Positions 53,228 through 60,874 are shown, counted from the stretch's first letter. The stretch: 64,000 bases of DNA from an uncultured Anaeroplasmataceae bacterium (GCA_949840955.1 CATKXV010000003.1:124001-188000), one strand, 5' to 3'. Numbers and translations: made by a program. The notes: generated by a model not told the origin, from the letters alone.

Positions 53228-53954
53228 CATATTTTGTTTTAAAATGTTCTAAGCAATCTGTTTTGGTTTGATCAACCTGAAGAGGAACAAAAGTAATATA
53301 TCCTTGTCCTGCTAAATATACATCCGTATCTTTATTTTGGTCTAAAGTAATTACTCCATCCACATTATCATAAAGATTATCTTTGTTTTTTACAAAAAAT
53401 GTTTTAAAATTCTTTATCCCCTGTCTACAAAATCTGTTTCCTTTAGATGTATGGTACTTTCCTTCGGGGAAATTCACATTCAATACATAATCCTTTGAAT
53501 ACAAGTTTTCTTTAAAAATATAATCCAAAAGCTTTTCAATCTCTTTTTCAACAATCTCAAAGGAGTCAAAATCCGTAGATACTGCAACCGCAGGAAGACC
53601 TTCAATATGTGCTTCTCTTGCTGCGGATACGGTTCCAGAATAAATAATATCTGTTCCAATATTTAATCCATTGTTAATCCCTGAAAAAACAATATCAAAT
53701 TTCTTAGCTACTAAATACATAGGAAGTCTAACACAATCCGCAGGCATTCCGTTTGTCTTATACCAATGGATTCCATCCTCTACACCTAAATCCTCAAAGC
53801 TTAAGGATTGATGTAAAATAATGGCGTGAGAGGATGCACTTCTCCCTGTATCTGGTGCACAAACAACAACATTTCCATATTTTTTTAATGCTCTTGCTAG
53901 AATATGTATCCCTTTTCCATCAATGCCATCATCATTTACAACAAGTATATTCAT
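53208..53954 (-). CDS. surE: 5'/3'-nucleotidase SurE
   Basis: 248-residue survival protein E. Metal-binding NDDGID at residues 7-12, then VCAPDTGRSASSHAI and SGINNGLNIGTDIIYSGTVSAAREA. Dephosphorylates nucleoside monophosphates in the family. The ATG at 53952-53954 is chosen: it follows GGAAGGG and fits the family start MNILVVNDDG; an upstream in-frame extension of 26 codons has no site. Confidence 0.96.
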   Translation of the reverse strand: MNILVVNDDGIDGKGIHILARALKKYGNVVVCAPDTGRSASSHAIILHQSLSFEDLGVEDGIHWYKTNGMPADCVRLPMYLVAKKFDIVFSGINNGLNIGTDIIYSGTVSAAREAHIEGLPAVAVSTDFDSFEIVEKEIEKLLDYIFKENLYSKDYVLNVNFPEGKYHTSKGNRFCRQGIKNFKTFFVKNKDNLYDNVDGVITLDQNKDTDVYLAGQGYITFVPLQVDQTKTDCLEHFKTKYEKPLIK

Positions 53955-54076
53955 AAATTTCCCTTCCATTTCTATTATTAAGTATATCAAAAGTATATCA
54001 CTAGACATTTTTAAGAAAACAAAAAAGCCCAAATTATATTGCTATTTCAACATATTTTAGACTTGCTATTTTTAAG

Positions 54077-54152
54077 TGGTGCCGAAAATAGGGCTCGAAC
54101 CTACGACCTACGCGTTACGAGTGCGTTGCTCTACCAACTGAGCTAATTCGGC
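54077..54152 (-). tRNA. tRNA-Thr (anticodon CGT)
   Basis: 76 bases with encoded CCA. Cloverleaf: acceptor GCCGAAT/TTTCGGC (T-T mismatch at the seventh pair), D arm GCTC/GAGC, anticodon loop CTCGTAA with CGT, T loop TTCGAAC. The last anticodon-stem pair is A-C. It borders the accessory region. Confidence 0.94.
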
Positions 54153-54232
54153 TTGTTTACTTTTCTAATCCAAATTATACTATAATTTGTTCAAGAAAGC
54201 AAGCCCTCAATTTAGCTTAGAACAACTCCTAT

Positions 54233-54799
54233 TTATTTGCTGATAACTTTTATCTCCTGAAGCTTTTCCCACTCTGTTTCAAAGTCATCATCTGGTACCC
54301 AGCTTTTTCCAAAATCAACTTCTTTAAAAAGAGATGCTAATCCTGTTAATTGCTTAAGTCTTAGTATTTCATCCTTATCCATACCAAGATGCTTCGCAAT
54401 CCATGCATCTGATCTACCCAATTCATGAAGTTCATTTACAATACTACTCATTAAATCTACATTATGAATACCTCTAGCTCGATTATGTCTTATCGTGCTT
54501 GCCATTCTTTTATCTAATGGCTTATCAATTACGGTTACTGGAAGCATCCCATTTTCACGCTCATAAATATCCTTATGCTCTAGCATTATACGATATCTAT
54601 GAAACCCGTCCACTATAATGTATTTATCATTTTCTTGATCATAATAGCAAACTACTGGCATTGTATAGCCATCCTCTTTAATGCTATCATATAACAATTT
54701 CATTTCGGGTGGAGCTACAGAATTGGGATTATAATTATTTGGTTCTATTTTTTCTATAGCAATGGGTATGACATGATAGACTGGACTAATGTAAGGCAT
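54233..54799 (-). CDS. IbrB-like ParB/Srx-domain protein
   Basis: 188 residues. A ParB-like N-terminal fold (IPIAIEKIEPNNYNPNSV, then YIIVDGFHRYR with GFHR at 65-68), followed by a helical part with a helix-turn-helix look (SDAWIAKHLGMDKDEILRLKQLTG). It overlaps the PAPS-reductase-like gene by one base. This pairing is the IbrA/IbrB combination described in E. coli as activating Eib genes and common on mobile DNA. Biochemical role unknown. Confidence 0.88.
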   Translation of the reverse strand: MPYISPVYHVIPIAIEKIEPNNYNPNSVAPPEMKLLYDSIKEDGYTMPVVCYYDQENDKYIIVDGFHRYRIMLEHKDIYERENGMLPVTVIDKPLDKRMASTIRHNRARGIHNVDLMSSIVNELHELGRSDAWIAKHLGMDKDEILRLKQLTGLASLFKEVDFGKSWVPDDDFETEWEKLQEIKVISK

Positions 54800-56118
54800 T
54801 ATAATTCCTCCAATACTAAATATTTTTGTTTTATATTTTCTATTTTTTTCTGTTGCTCACGAGATAAACCAAATCCCATAAAGCGACAGATGTGATCATT
54901 TTTTAAGATACAGTAACACATTCTTTTCCAGCTCGGAATATCCTTAGATGATTTTATATCATCTGTATGGTCTGGAATTTTCCCTAAAAAAATAACTCTT
55001 TCATTTTTAAAAATCGTATAATTTGAAATTCCATTTCGCTTAATATGATATCCTCTTTGCTCTAGCTCTCTTATAACGGATTCCTCTAGACCTCCACCAA
55101 CATTATGCCAAAAATGAATCGAGGTGTTAAATTTTTTAATATAATTATTTCTAACCCTTGTAGGAAGAGTACTTAATAAAAATTTTGTGTAGGATTCCCA
55201 TGTATGTCCTTCTGGCAAAGAAATATTGCGATATCCCAATGCCTTTGTTCTTCCGTATATACCTGCAAAATTCACTCCTTTCACTCTGCCTAAAAGCTTT
55301 ACCCAGGTATCCGGCTCAATCACTCTATATAAATTTAAGCTATCCTTGGCATAATCATTAAAGGGAGAGGCAACCCTCATAGCTGATGGCTTTACTCCAG
55401 CCTGATAAAATAGATCATATAAAGGATTATATTTATAATGATTTAAAGAAATAGCATGCCACACATCAGAAACACTCCAATCATATAATGGAGATCCACA
55501 CCAAACATTTTTAAATTGCTGCGTAATCCAACACTGGTGCTTATATCCTTTTTTCTTATTTAAAAAACCACTATATCGATGCAAAGACTCATCAGCCCTT
55601 ATTCCCAACAAGCAAATGGTAGAGGTTTCCCCATGAGACAGCTTATACCATCTACCAAATTGCTTGGCAAGATCCTCTTGATGCATCTTATATTTATAGG
55701 TTGTTATTGGATTATTATCTAAGGTGATTACATATTCATGCTCAGGAAGTTGCCTTACCCATAATTCCTTTTTGGCATCATCCCAAGGATACCAATACAT
55801 CTCATAATTACTTAAGGCTGTTCGAGTTGCCATAGGTAAGCATACCCAATATAACTCGGCTTCATTTTTGAGATTTTCAAAGGTCTCCTCCACATATCGA
55901 GTCGTATAACTGTATTGTGCTTCAAAGTCTTGATGAAAAACTCCAATCATTTTATTAGGATAATATTTTCTTTTATAATCTAATACTAGGCTCAATAAAA
56001 GCCCACTATCCTTACCGCCAGAAAAAGAAACAAATATATTTTCAAATTCTTCAAATATGAATTTCAATCGCAGCATAAGACTATCATATACATTGATATC
56101 TAGATACTTCTTTTTCAT
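54799..56118 (-). CDS. IbrA-like PAPS reductase/ATP-pyrophosphatase family protein (DUF3440)
   Basis: 439 residues. PP-loop SGGKDS at 33-38, an HQDFEAQYSYTTRYVEE segment, and the long C-terminal part of the DUF3440 group (WCGSPLYDWSVSDVWHAI...YNPLYDLFYQAGV). The fold activates a substrate with ATP, as in PAPS reductases and DndC-type enzymes; the natural substrate of IbrA is not known. The ATG at 56116-56118 is listed; a TTG two codons earlier is closer to AAGGAG. Its promoter carries a palindromic operator. Confidence 0.88.
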   Translation of the reverse strand: MKKKYLDINVYDSLMLRLKFIFEEFENIFVSFSGGKDSGLLLSLVLDYKRKYYPNKMIGVFHQDFEAQYSYTTRYVEETFENLKNEAELYWVCLPMATRTALSNYEMYWYPWDDAKKELWVRQLPEHEYVITLDNNPITTYKYKMHQEDLAKQFGRWYKLSHGETSTICLLGIRADESLHRYSGFLNKKKGYKHQCWITQQFKNVWCGSPLYDWSVSDVWHAISLNHYKYNPLYDLFYQAGVKPSAMRVASPFNDYAKDSLNLYRVIEPDTWVKLLGRVKGVNFAGIYGRTKALGYRNISLPEGHTWESYTKFLLSTLPTRVRNNYIKKFNTSIHFWHNVGGGLEESVIRELEQRGYHIKRNGISNYTIFKNERVIFLGKIPDHTDDIKSSKDIPSWKRMCYCILKNDHICRFMGFGLSREQQKKIENIKQKYLVLEEL

Positions 56119-56152
56119 AGGCAAATATACTCCTTCTTGTGAAAGTGAATAT

Positions 56153-56182
56153 ATTATATCATAAAATTGGTAAAATTTACCA
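56153..56182 (-). promoter_or_regulatory. ibrA-type promoter with palindromic operator
   Basis: Extended -10 TGATATAAT (minus, 56153-56161). The palindrome TGGTAAA-A-TTTACCA at 56168-56182 covers the -35 position, a typical repressor arrangement. No regulator gene is adjacent. Confidence 0.6.
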
Positions 56183-56320
56183 TTTTTTGACAAAATTTGT
56201 TACGCACTCATAAAACAAAAAAGTTTTTAAAAAAAGAAGATATACTTAAAAATCAAATGCTTTATTGCTTTGGAATATTGATTTCAAAACCAACAAAAAA
56301 GGTACTGAAAAAACCTAACT

Positions 56321-56540
56321 TCATTCTATCAAATGGTATAGTATAGGAATTGAATTTTCAGAAAATATATATGCTTTCGTGCCATACTCTCTAACAATAA
56401 TTGGAACATCATATCCTAATTGATCTACAATATCGCATTGCAAAAAATCTTCATTATTCTGCATTCACTGGCTTTGTTTCACCAGTTAAAAATCCTTTTT
56501 TGGTTAAGCCTTTAGAAATACCACCATATGATATTATAAG
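56321..56540 (-). pseudogene. Remnant of an AlbA_2/RecG-like ATP-binding regulator (C-terminal piece)
   Basis: Minus-strand translation gives IISYGGISKGLTKKGFLTGE then KPVNAE and a stop; a second frame gives DIVDQLGYDVPIIVREYGTK and ISENS-like AYIFSENSIPIL. Joined, they match the end of COG2865-type proteins (SYGG...F..G...PVN......VEQLG.GIP.I..KYG). Two single-base deletions, one after the GAA codon near 56474 and one about 20 bases on, would explain the frame changes. The rest of the 56183-56690 stretch holds no recognisable gene. Confidence 0.65.
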
Positions 56541-56690
56541 ATTTTTTAAATGCTTTTATATTAAATAAATTTTTCTATCTTCTTAGTCTAACACTTACAT
56601 CAATATATGTTTCACTCAAGGATTTTAAAAAAATAAAAAGAGTACTATTTACTCTTTTGCCATTTATAATTTTTGTTCTTTTGTTATTTT

Positions 56691-56747
56691 CATAAAAAAT
56701 ACCTCTACTGATTGTAACATATTTGTCCAATAAATGGGGTAAGTTCA
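56691..56747. repeat. Direct repeat, left copy
   Basis: About 57 bases (from CATAAAAAATACCTC to GGGGTAAGTTCA), closely matching 58564-58622 in the same orientation. It bounds the toxin-antitoxin segment on the left. Confidence 0.75.
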
Positions 56748-56795
56748 CTTAAGATGTCTTAAGCATACAGAATAAAAACGAATCTTTAATTTCAA

Positions 56796-57257
56796 CTATT
56801 CTAATCCTAATTCATTATGAAAATACTTTAATGTAGAATACTTACTTAAAGCATCAAACTCATAGGGGTACTTCGCTGGTTCTAACATTATTTTCTTATA
56901 CTTTAAAACAAAATTCTTAAACTTATTGATAATAAAAATTGATTTAGAAGATAGTTCAACAAATTCTTTTTGATCTATTGTTGCTGAATCACCAATATAT
57001 CTAGTATCATTTACTATTACTGCTTTAGAATAATCAAGAGCTGTGCTTGTTAATGTGTTCCTATTCGAATTAGAAAACTTATAACAATACTTATGTTTAA
57101 TGTTTGTTCTAAATGGAATTGCAAATGTATTATTCTCAATTTTTACTAATAACACTAAAAATGGTCTAAACTCTTTATCTTCCATTTCTGGATATTTAGC
57201 AACATTATAATCAATATAGAATTGTGGTGATAATAGTCTTATTTCGTAATTTTTCAT
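56796..57257 (-). CDS. Type III toxin-antitoxin endoribonuclease toxin, TenpN/CptN-like
   Basis: 153 residues. Recognised by EIRLLSPQFYIDYN, the FRPFLVLLVKI strand, AIPFRTNIKHKYCYKF and the late DQKEFVEL and FKNFVLKYKKIM helices of the type III toxin fold; such toxins cut A-rich RNA and are held inactive by a repeat RNA. The ATG at 57255-57257 follows GAGG by 8 bases; earlier in-frame codons lie in the terminator. Upstream are a terminator, RNA repeats and a promoter in the exact order of known toxIN, cptIN and tenpIN loci. Subfamily assignment is tentative. Confidence 0.85.
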   Translation of the reverse strand: MKNYEIRLLSPQFYIDYNVAKYPEMEDKEFRPFLVLLVKIENNTFAIPFRTNIKHKYCYKFSNSNRNTLTSTALDYSKAVIVNDTRYIGDSATIDQKEFVELSSKSIFIINKFKNFVLKYKKIMLEPAKYPYEFDALSKYSTLKYFHNELGLE

Positions 57258-57273
57258 TGTGTTTACCTCAAAA

Positions 57274-57303
57274 AAATTGTGCTCCATTGAAAGAGCACAA
57301 TTT
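57274..57303 (-). terminator. Intrinsic terminator between antitoxin RNA and toxin gene
   Basis: 11-bp perfect stem AAATTGTGCTC / GAGCACAATTT, 8-nt loop, then TTTT on the minus strand, 16 bases before the toxin ATG. Leaky termination here sets the RNA-to-toxin ratio in known type III systems. Confidence 0.9.
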
Positions 57304-57398
57304 CATCTTCTAATTAGGATTTCTTTTTTCAGTGTTACCTTCGCACTGTATCTACCTTTTGAGATTTCTTTAGAGTGTTACTCTCACACTTTATCTTC
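57304..57398 (-). ncRNA. Type III antitoxin RNA with two ~44-nt repeats
   Basis: Two related units on the minus strand: AGTGTGAGAGTAACACT (57374-57390) and AGTGCGAAGGTAACACT (57331-57347), start-to-start 43 bases, each followed by an AGAAATC box (45 bases apart). Each unit can pair AGTG with CACT. The RNA start is placed about 7 bases after the -10 box, and the terminator follows the second unit. Confidence 0.8.
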
Positions 57399-57404
57399 AC
57401 TTAT

Positions 57405-57433
57405 ATTATATGTTATTTTTATAATTTTAGCAA
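57405..57433 (-). promoter_or_regulatory. Promoter of the type III toxin-antitoxin module
   Basis: Minus-strand -35 TTGCTA (57428-57433), 17-base spacer, -10 TATAAT (57405-57410), directly before the antitoxin repeats. The ~135 bases between here and the GIY-YIG remnant hold nothing else recognisable. Confidence 0.75.
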
Positions 57434-57570
57434 GTATAAAATCAAGTTTTATTTAAAAGGTTCTTATACGATATACAGATTTAAGTTCTATATATCTTAA
57501 TTATTACGCATATTAATCAAAGGACAAATCATCTATGGCATACATATTCTTTTTCTTCTATAGAAAATCT

Positions 57571-58023
57571 TTAATTGCTATTTAGCCCAAATTGTCTTGA
57601 CATTAGAACTTCTTTCCAATAATTTTCCCTTTGAATGATATAGTCTTTTCCTAGGTTCATATTCCAAACTTCTAAAATAAAATATTTAAAATTAGTTTTA
57701 TAATTCTGACCATTTGTATTCAATAAGTTCTTTAGATCTATATTTCCACCATGACCATTTTTTACATATTCAGACCATCGTTGCCATATACAATCCTCAC
57801 CATAAGCACTACCAACATATTGCTTTCTCGTAAACATATCTACGATCAAGTAAACTCCCTTCACATTAGATAAAGCAGATTTCAAAGTTGCTATATTATT
57901 ATCTATAATTTTTGATTTATGACCATTCTCTATAAAAGTATCTAATGCTTTTTCATCATAAATGGATTGTATAAGTCTAATTGTTATCTCTTGAAGATTA
58001 GAAATGTCTTCAGGAAAACTAAT
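57571..58023 (-). pseudogene. GIY-YIG nuclease domain, N-terminally truncated remnant
   Basis: The open frame encodes a GIY-YIG core: GVYLIVDMFTRKQYVGSAYG, then IWQRWSEYVKNGHGGN and a C-terminal RENYWKEVLMSRQFG. Intact relatives have a larger N-terminal part; here the frame opens only 45 codons before the core (FPEDISNLQEITIRLIQSIY) and has no ATG or GTG with a ribosome site. The nearest start is a TTG giving 104 residues. It abuts the truncated RhuM frame, so a deletion probably joined the two. Confidence 0.6.
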
Positions 58024-58374
58024 TTAATATATTAGAAGCCCCATTTCTAAAGTGAATACCACAATGAGATTTTACACGATAACCGACCGCAAGAATTGCA
58101 TCTAAATTATAATGTTGAGTTGGTCTTTGACGACTAAATTCGGAAATTCCGAATTTAGTCATTACTTCTGATTCAATCAATTCGCCTTCTGAAAAGATAT
58201 TTTTTAAATGTTCATTAATTGTGGATTTAGATTTCTGATATAATTCCGACATTTTTTCTTGCGTAAGCCATATAGTATTACCGTCAAAAACATCTTCTAC
58301 TTTTGTTTGGCCATCTTCAGTTTGATAAAGAATTATACTTCCATTAGGATTCTTCTTTAGATTTGATATATATA
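58019..58374 (-). pseudogene. RhuM-family protein, truncated and lacking a normal start codon
   Basis: The frame reads NPNGSIILYQTEDGQTKVED, then DGNTIWLTQEKMSELYQKSK, then HYNLDAILAVGYRVKS and FRNGASNILN before a stop: the N-terminal domain of virulence RhuM proteins, which are normally about 330 residues. A good AAGGAG lies upstream, but the codon at start distance is ATA, not ATG, in an AT-repeat. An internal ATG (58250-58252) would give only 77 residues. Confidence 0.65.
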
Positions 58375-58563
58375 TACTCCTTTTGTGATATTTGTTCTTT
58401 TTATAATGAAATTACTTATATGACATATATACTTAAGATTTTCTCAATTCGCAAGTGGTTTTGGAAAATTTTAAAATCCCCGTTATATACTAGGAATTAT
58501 AACATAATAATCAAAAAATGCCACTTTAAAAAGAGAAGCCTGGTAATTCTGAGTGAAATTGTG
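58375..58563. other. Non-coding remainder of the island
   Basis: AT-rich stretch between the RhuM remnant and the right direct repeat. I see no gene, terminator or repeat here beyond short chance frames. Confidence 0.5.
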
Positions 58564-58622
58564 CATAAAAAAATACCTCCACTTATTGTAACATATTTGT
58601 CCAATAAATGGGGGTAAGTTCA
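58564..58622. repeat. Direct repeat, right copy, adjoining tRNA-Ser
   Basis: About 59 bases matching 56691-56747 with a handful of differences. Internally an imperfect inverted repeat: TACCTCCACTTATTG against CAATAAATGGGGGTA, two mismatches. It ends 7 bases from the 3' end of tRNA-Ser, suggesting an attachment site, a small non-autonomous element or a transposon end. Confidence 0.7.
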
Positions 58623-58629
58623 TTTTCTT

Positions 58630-58720
58630 TGGCGCAGAGAAGGGGATTTGAACCCCTGCACCGTGTTACCGATCTGCACGCTTTCCAAGCGTGTCCCTTC
58701 AGCCTCTTGGGTATCTCTGC
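58630..58720 (-). tRNA. tRNA-Ser (anticodon GGA)
   Basis: 91 bases including CCA; long variable arm typical of tRNA-Ser, anticodon stem CACGC/GCGTG with loop TTGGAAA, T arm GGGGTTCAAATCCCC. Its 3' end borders the accessory island. Confidence 0.96.
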
Positions 58721-58721
58721 A

Positions 58722-58795
58722 TGGAGCAAGCGGCGGGAATCGAACCCGTACTAACAGCTTGGGAAGCTGGAGTTCTACCATTAAACTACGCCTGC
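58722..58795 (-). tRNA. tRNA-Gly (anticodon CCC)
   Basis: 74 bases with encoded CCA, one base from tRNA-Ser. Acceptor GCAGGCG, D loop GTTTAATGGTAGAAC, anticodon loop TTCCCAA, T loop TTCGATT. Confidence 0.94.
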
Positions 58796-58865
58796 ACTAT
58801 TTTCTTAACTGCAATAAATTTTATCACATCTTGCAAAAATAGTCAAATAGTAAATGCTAGCAATT

Positions 58866-59258
58866 TTAGCCATTGAAGCTTGTAACAATGAAAATCAAAC
58901 TGCCAATAATTCCAATAACAAAGATAAGTACAGCAAGCCACTCCGACCAATTCCTATTTATTCCAAATTGAAGAAGCAATCGTATTAGCGCCCAAACAAA
59001 TAAAATAACACCACAGGCTATAAATCCAATGCCAATGATAATAGTAAATATTTCCAATCCAGAATCTGAAAAATTTTTAAAAAACCAAGCACCTAGAATA
59101 CAAAAGGCTATTGCAATACAGCTTGTAATACAGCTTGTAACACCAAAATGAAAGCTTTTATGTCGTTTTTCCTCATCTTCTTTTATTCTATTGGCCTTAT
59201 CCCTCATACGTAGATATCTACTTATAAAACCAAAAATATTTCTTGTGTGATTTGCCAT
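58866..59258 (-). CDS. Small membrane protein, three predicted helices (130 aa)
   Basis: Basic N-terminal 35 residues (FISRYLRMRDKANRIKEDEEK), then helices at about 40-60, 68-92 and 103-126. A 12-bp tandem duplication in the gene gives the repeated TSCI in the first helix. AAGGAGG ribosome site. Family not recognised. Confidence 0.75.
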   Translation of the reverse strand: MANHTRNIFGFISRYLRMRDKANRIKEDEEKRHKSFHFGVTSCITSCIAIAFCILGAWFFKNFSDSGLEIFTIIIGIGFIACGVILFVWALIRLLLQFGINRNWSEWLAVLIFVIGIIGSLIFIVTSFNG

Positions 59259-59416
59259 ATTTCCTCCTTCTGTTTTATAATTCTCTTAGATATAACAGAA
59301 TATACAAAACTTTTTATTCTTTTTATTTAAAATCGTATAGCTTTTTTACTTCTATCCTTATCATACCTAATTTTTATAAATAAGTCAATCCTATTTCATA
59401 ATTAACGGAAAAAATA

Positions 59417-59425
59417 TGATATAAT
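59417..59425 (+). promoter_or_regulatory. Extended -10 promoter of the lipase-like gene
   Basis: TGATATAAT (TATAAT at 59420-59425), 27 bases before the ATG; no clear -35. Confidence 0.5.
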
Positions 59426-59451
59426 GTAAATTAAAGAAGGAGGGAACGGAA

Positions 59452-60222
59452 ATGAGTTGCACCAATCCGATTATTTTAGTGCATGGAATTGTCCTAAAGG
59501 ATATAAAATTTTTTAAGGCCTTTGGACGGATTGAAAGAATTCTAAAAGAACAAGGTCATATGGTCTATACAGCTAAAACAGACGGATTTGGCACTATAGA
59601 AACCAATGCCATTCAATTAAAGGCCTTCATTGAACAGGTTTTAAAAAAACATTCAGCTGAAAAAGTCAATATTATAGCACACTCCAAAGGAGGATTAGAT
59701 GCAAAATATATGATTCAAGAGTTAAATATGCATCAAAAAGTTGCTTCCCTAACAACCCTTTGTACCCCTCACAAAGGATCCCAGATTGCATCAAAAATAT
59801 TAAAGCTTCCTAAGCCAATTATTAAAATAACTGCATTTTGGATAAATCTGATTTATCGTATTTTTGGAGATAAAAAGCCCAATGCTTACCAAGTATGCAA
59901 AGAGCTCCAAAGTAAGCCTGTAGATACTCTTTTATTATCCAATGATATATATTGCCAAAGCTATTCTACTACATTAAGACGCAGTAGAGATGATTTCATT
60001 ATGGGAATTCCCCTTATATTTTCTAAGCATTGGGAAAAGGAACCTTCCGATGGACTCGTTTCCAATCAATCCTCCTGTTTTGGAAATTACAAAGGAGATT
60101 GTCTAGAAGAGTCAATTTCTCATAGTGAAATTGTAGATTTTATGGTGAATAAAAGGAAAAAGGAAAAAATATATCAATTTTATATAAGCCTATGCTTAGA
60201 ATTAGAAAATATGGGATTTTAA
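59452..60222 (+). CDS. Lipase-like alpha/beta hydrolase
   Basis: 256 residues, no signal peptide. Oxyanion segment IILVHGIVL, nucleophile elbow AHSKGG (Ser in the GxSxG position with Ala first), as in LipA-type triacylglycerol lipases, LTTLCTPHKGSQIA and EPSDGLVSNQSSCFG near the C-terminal catalytic Asp/His region. Substrate unknown; probably cytoplasmic. Strong AAGGAGGG site. Confidence 0.87.
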   Translation: MSCTNPIILVHGIVLKDIKFFKAFGRIERILKEQGHMVYTAKTDGFGTIETNAIQLKAFIEQVLKKHSAEKVNIIAHSKGGLDAKYMIQELNMHQKVASLTTLCTPHKGSQIASKILKLPKPIIKITAFWINLIYRIFGDKKPNAYQVCKELQSKPVDTLLLSNDIYCQSYSTTLRRSRDDFIMGIPLIFSKHWEKEPSDGLVSNQSSCFGNYKGDCLEESISHSEIVDFMVNKRKKEKIYQFYISLCLELENMGF

Positions 60223-60251
60223 AAAGTCAGGAAATTTCAACCTGACTTTTT
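60221..60251. terminator. Bidirectional terminator between lipase and flavoprotein genes
   Basis: 11-bp arms AAAAAGTCAGG and CCTGACTTTTT, 9-nt loop; serves both convergent genes. Confidence 0.88.
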
Positions 60252-60256
60252 ATAAT

Positions 60257-60874
60257 TTATCTAATAAAATTTGTAGAAACTCTTTTTTCCTTTTCCGGAA
60301 GACCATATTGTTTTTTGCCAAGTTCTATGCTTTTCATTAAAAAAACCATATTTTTAGCTAATGTTCTCATCGTTTGAAGTCCTTCCAAATCCGCTTCTGC
60401 CTCATGAATATCTCTACCATGAATACTATTCCAATACTGGCTAGAAGCAACAGGCATACTATTAATGGTAAAGTATTTATTCAATTCATCAAATGTAGCA
60501 GATAATCCTCCCCTTCGAGCAACAACAACACTTGCGCCAACCTTCATTGTCTTATCAAAATGAGAACTATAGAATAATCTATCTAAGAAGGATATAAGCG
60601 TACCATTTGCAGAAGCATAATATACTGGACTTGCAATAATCAGTCCATCAGCCTCTTCAAATTTTTTTGCAGCCTCATTCACAGCATCCTTAAATACGCA
60701 TTTTCCTGTTTTATAGCATGATCCACAAGCAATACAGCCTCGAATGTCCTGATTACCTATTTGCATTATTTCTACTTCAACTTGATTTTCTAAAAAAACC
60801 TTCTCCATTTCTTTAAGGGCAATACTTGTGTTTCCACCAATTCTTGGGGATCCGTTAATCATTAATACTTTCAT
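60257..60874 (-). CDS. NAD(P)H-dependent FMN reductase / iron-sulfur flavoprotein-like
   Basis: 205 residues. FMN-binding flavodoxin-like fold: MINGSPRIGGNTSIAL phosphate loop, GCIACGSCYKTGKC cysteine cluster and ASPVYYASANGTLISFLDR. The cysteine spacing CxxCxxCxxxxxC resembles iron-sulfur flavoproteins, though some members have no cluster. Ends with a KRVSTNFIR tail typical of the group. AAGGAG site. Confidence 0.92.
   Translation of the reverse strand: MKVLMINGSPRIGGNTSIALKEMEKVFLENQVEVEIMQIGNQDIRGCIACGSCYKTGKCVFKDAVNEAAKKFEEADGLIIASPVYYASANGTLISFLDRLFYSSHFDKTMKVGASVVVARRGGLSATFDELNKYFTINSMPVASSQYWNSIHGRDIHEAEADLEGLQTMRTLAKNMVFLMKSIELGKKQYGLPEKEKRVSTNFIR

Noticed and set aside
53208-54032. 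Longer SurE with 26 extra N-terminal residues
   Set aside because: The internal ATG at 53954 has a strong ribosome site and matches the family start; the extension is hydrophobic filler from the leader.
57304-57398. Repeats considered as a short CRISPR array
   Set aside because: Units are contiguous without spacers, differ from each other, and are followed by a terminator and toxin gene; they fit a type III antitoxin.
58363-58617. 84-codon plus-strand frame inside the island
   Set aside because: Covers the RhuM upstream region and the direct repeat; no ribosome site, no recognisable protein features.
58648-58876. Plus-strand frames of 61-64 codons across the tRNA-Ser/Gly pair
   Set aside because: They are translations of tRNA genes on the opposite strand.
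59100-59145. 12-bp tandem duplication in the 130-residue membrane protein gene as a phase-variable repeat
   Set aside because: Only two copies and a multiple of three, so slippage would not shift the frame.
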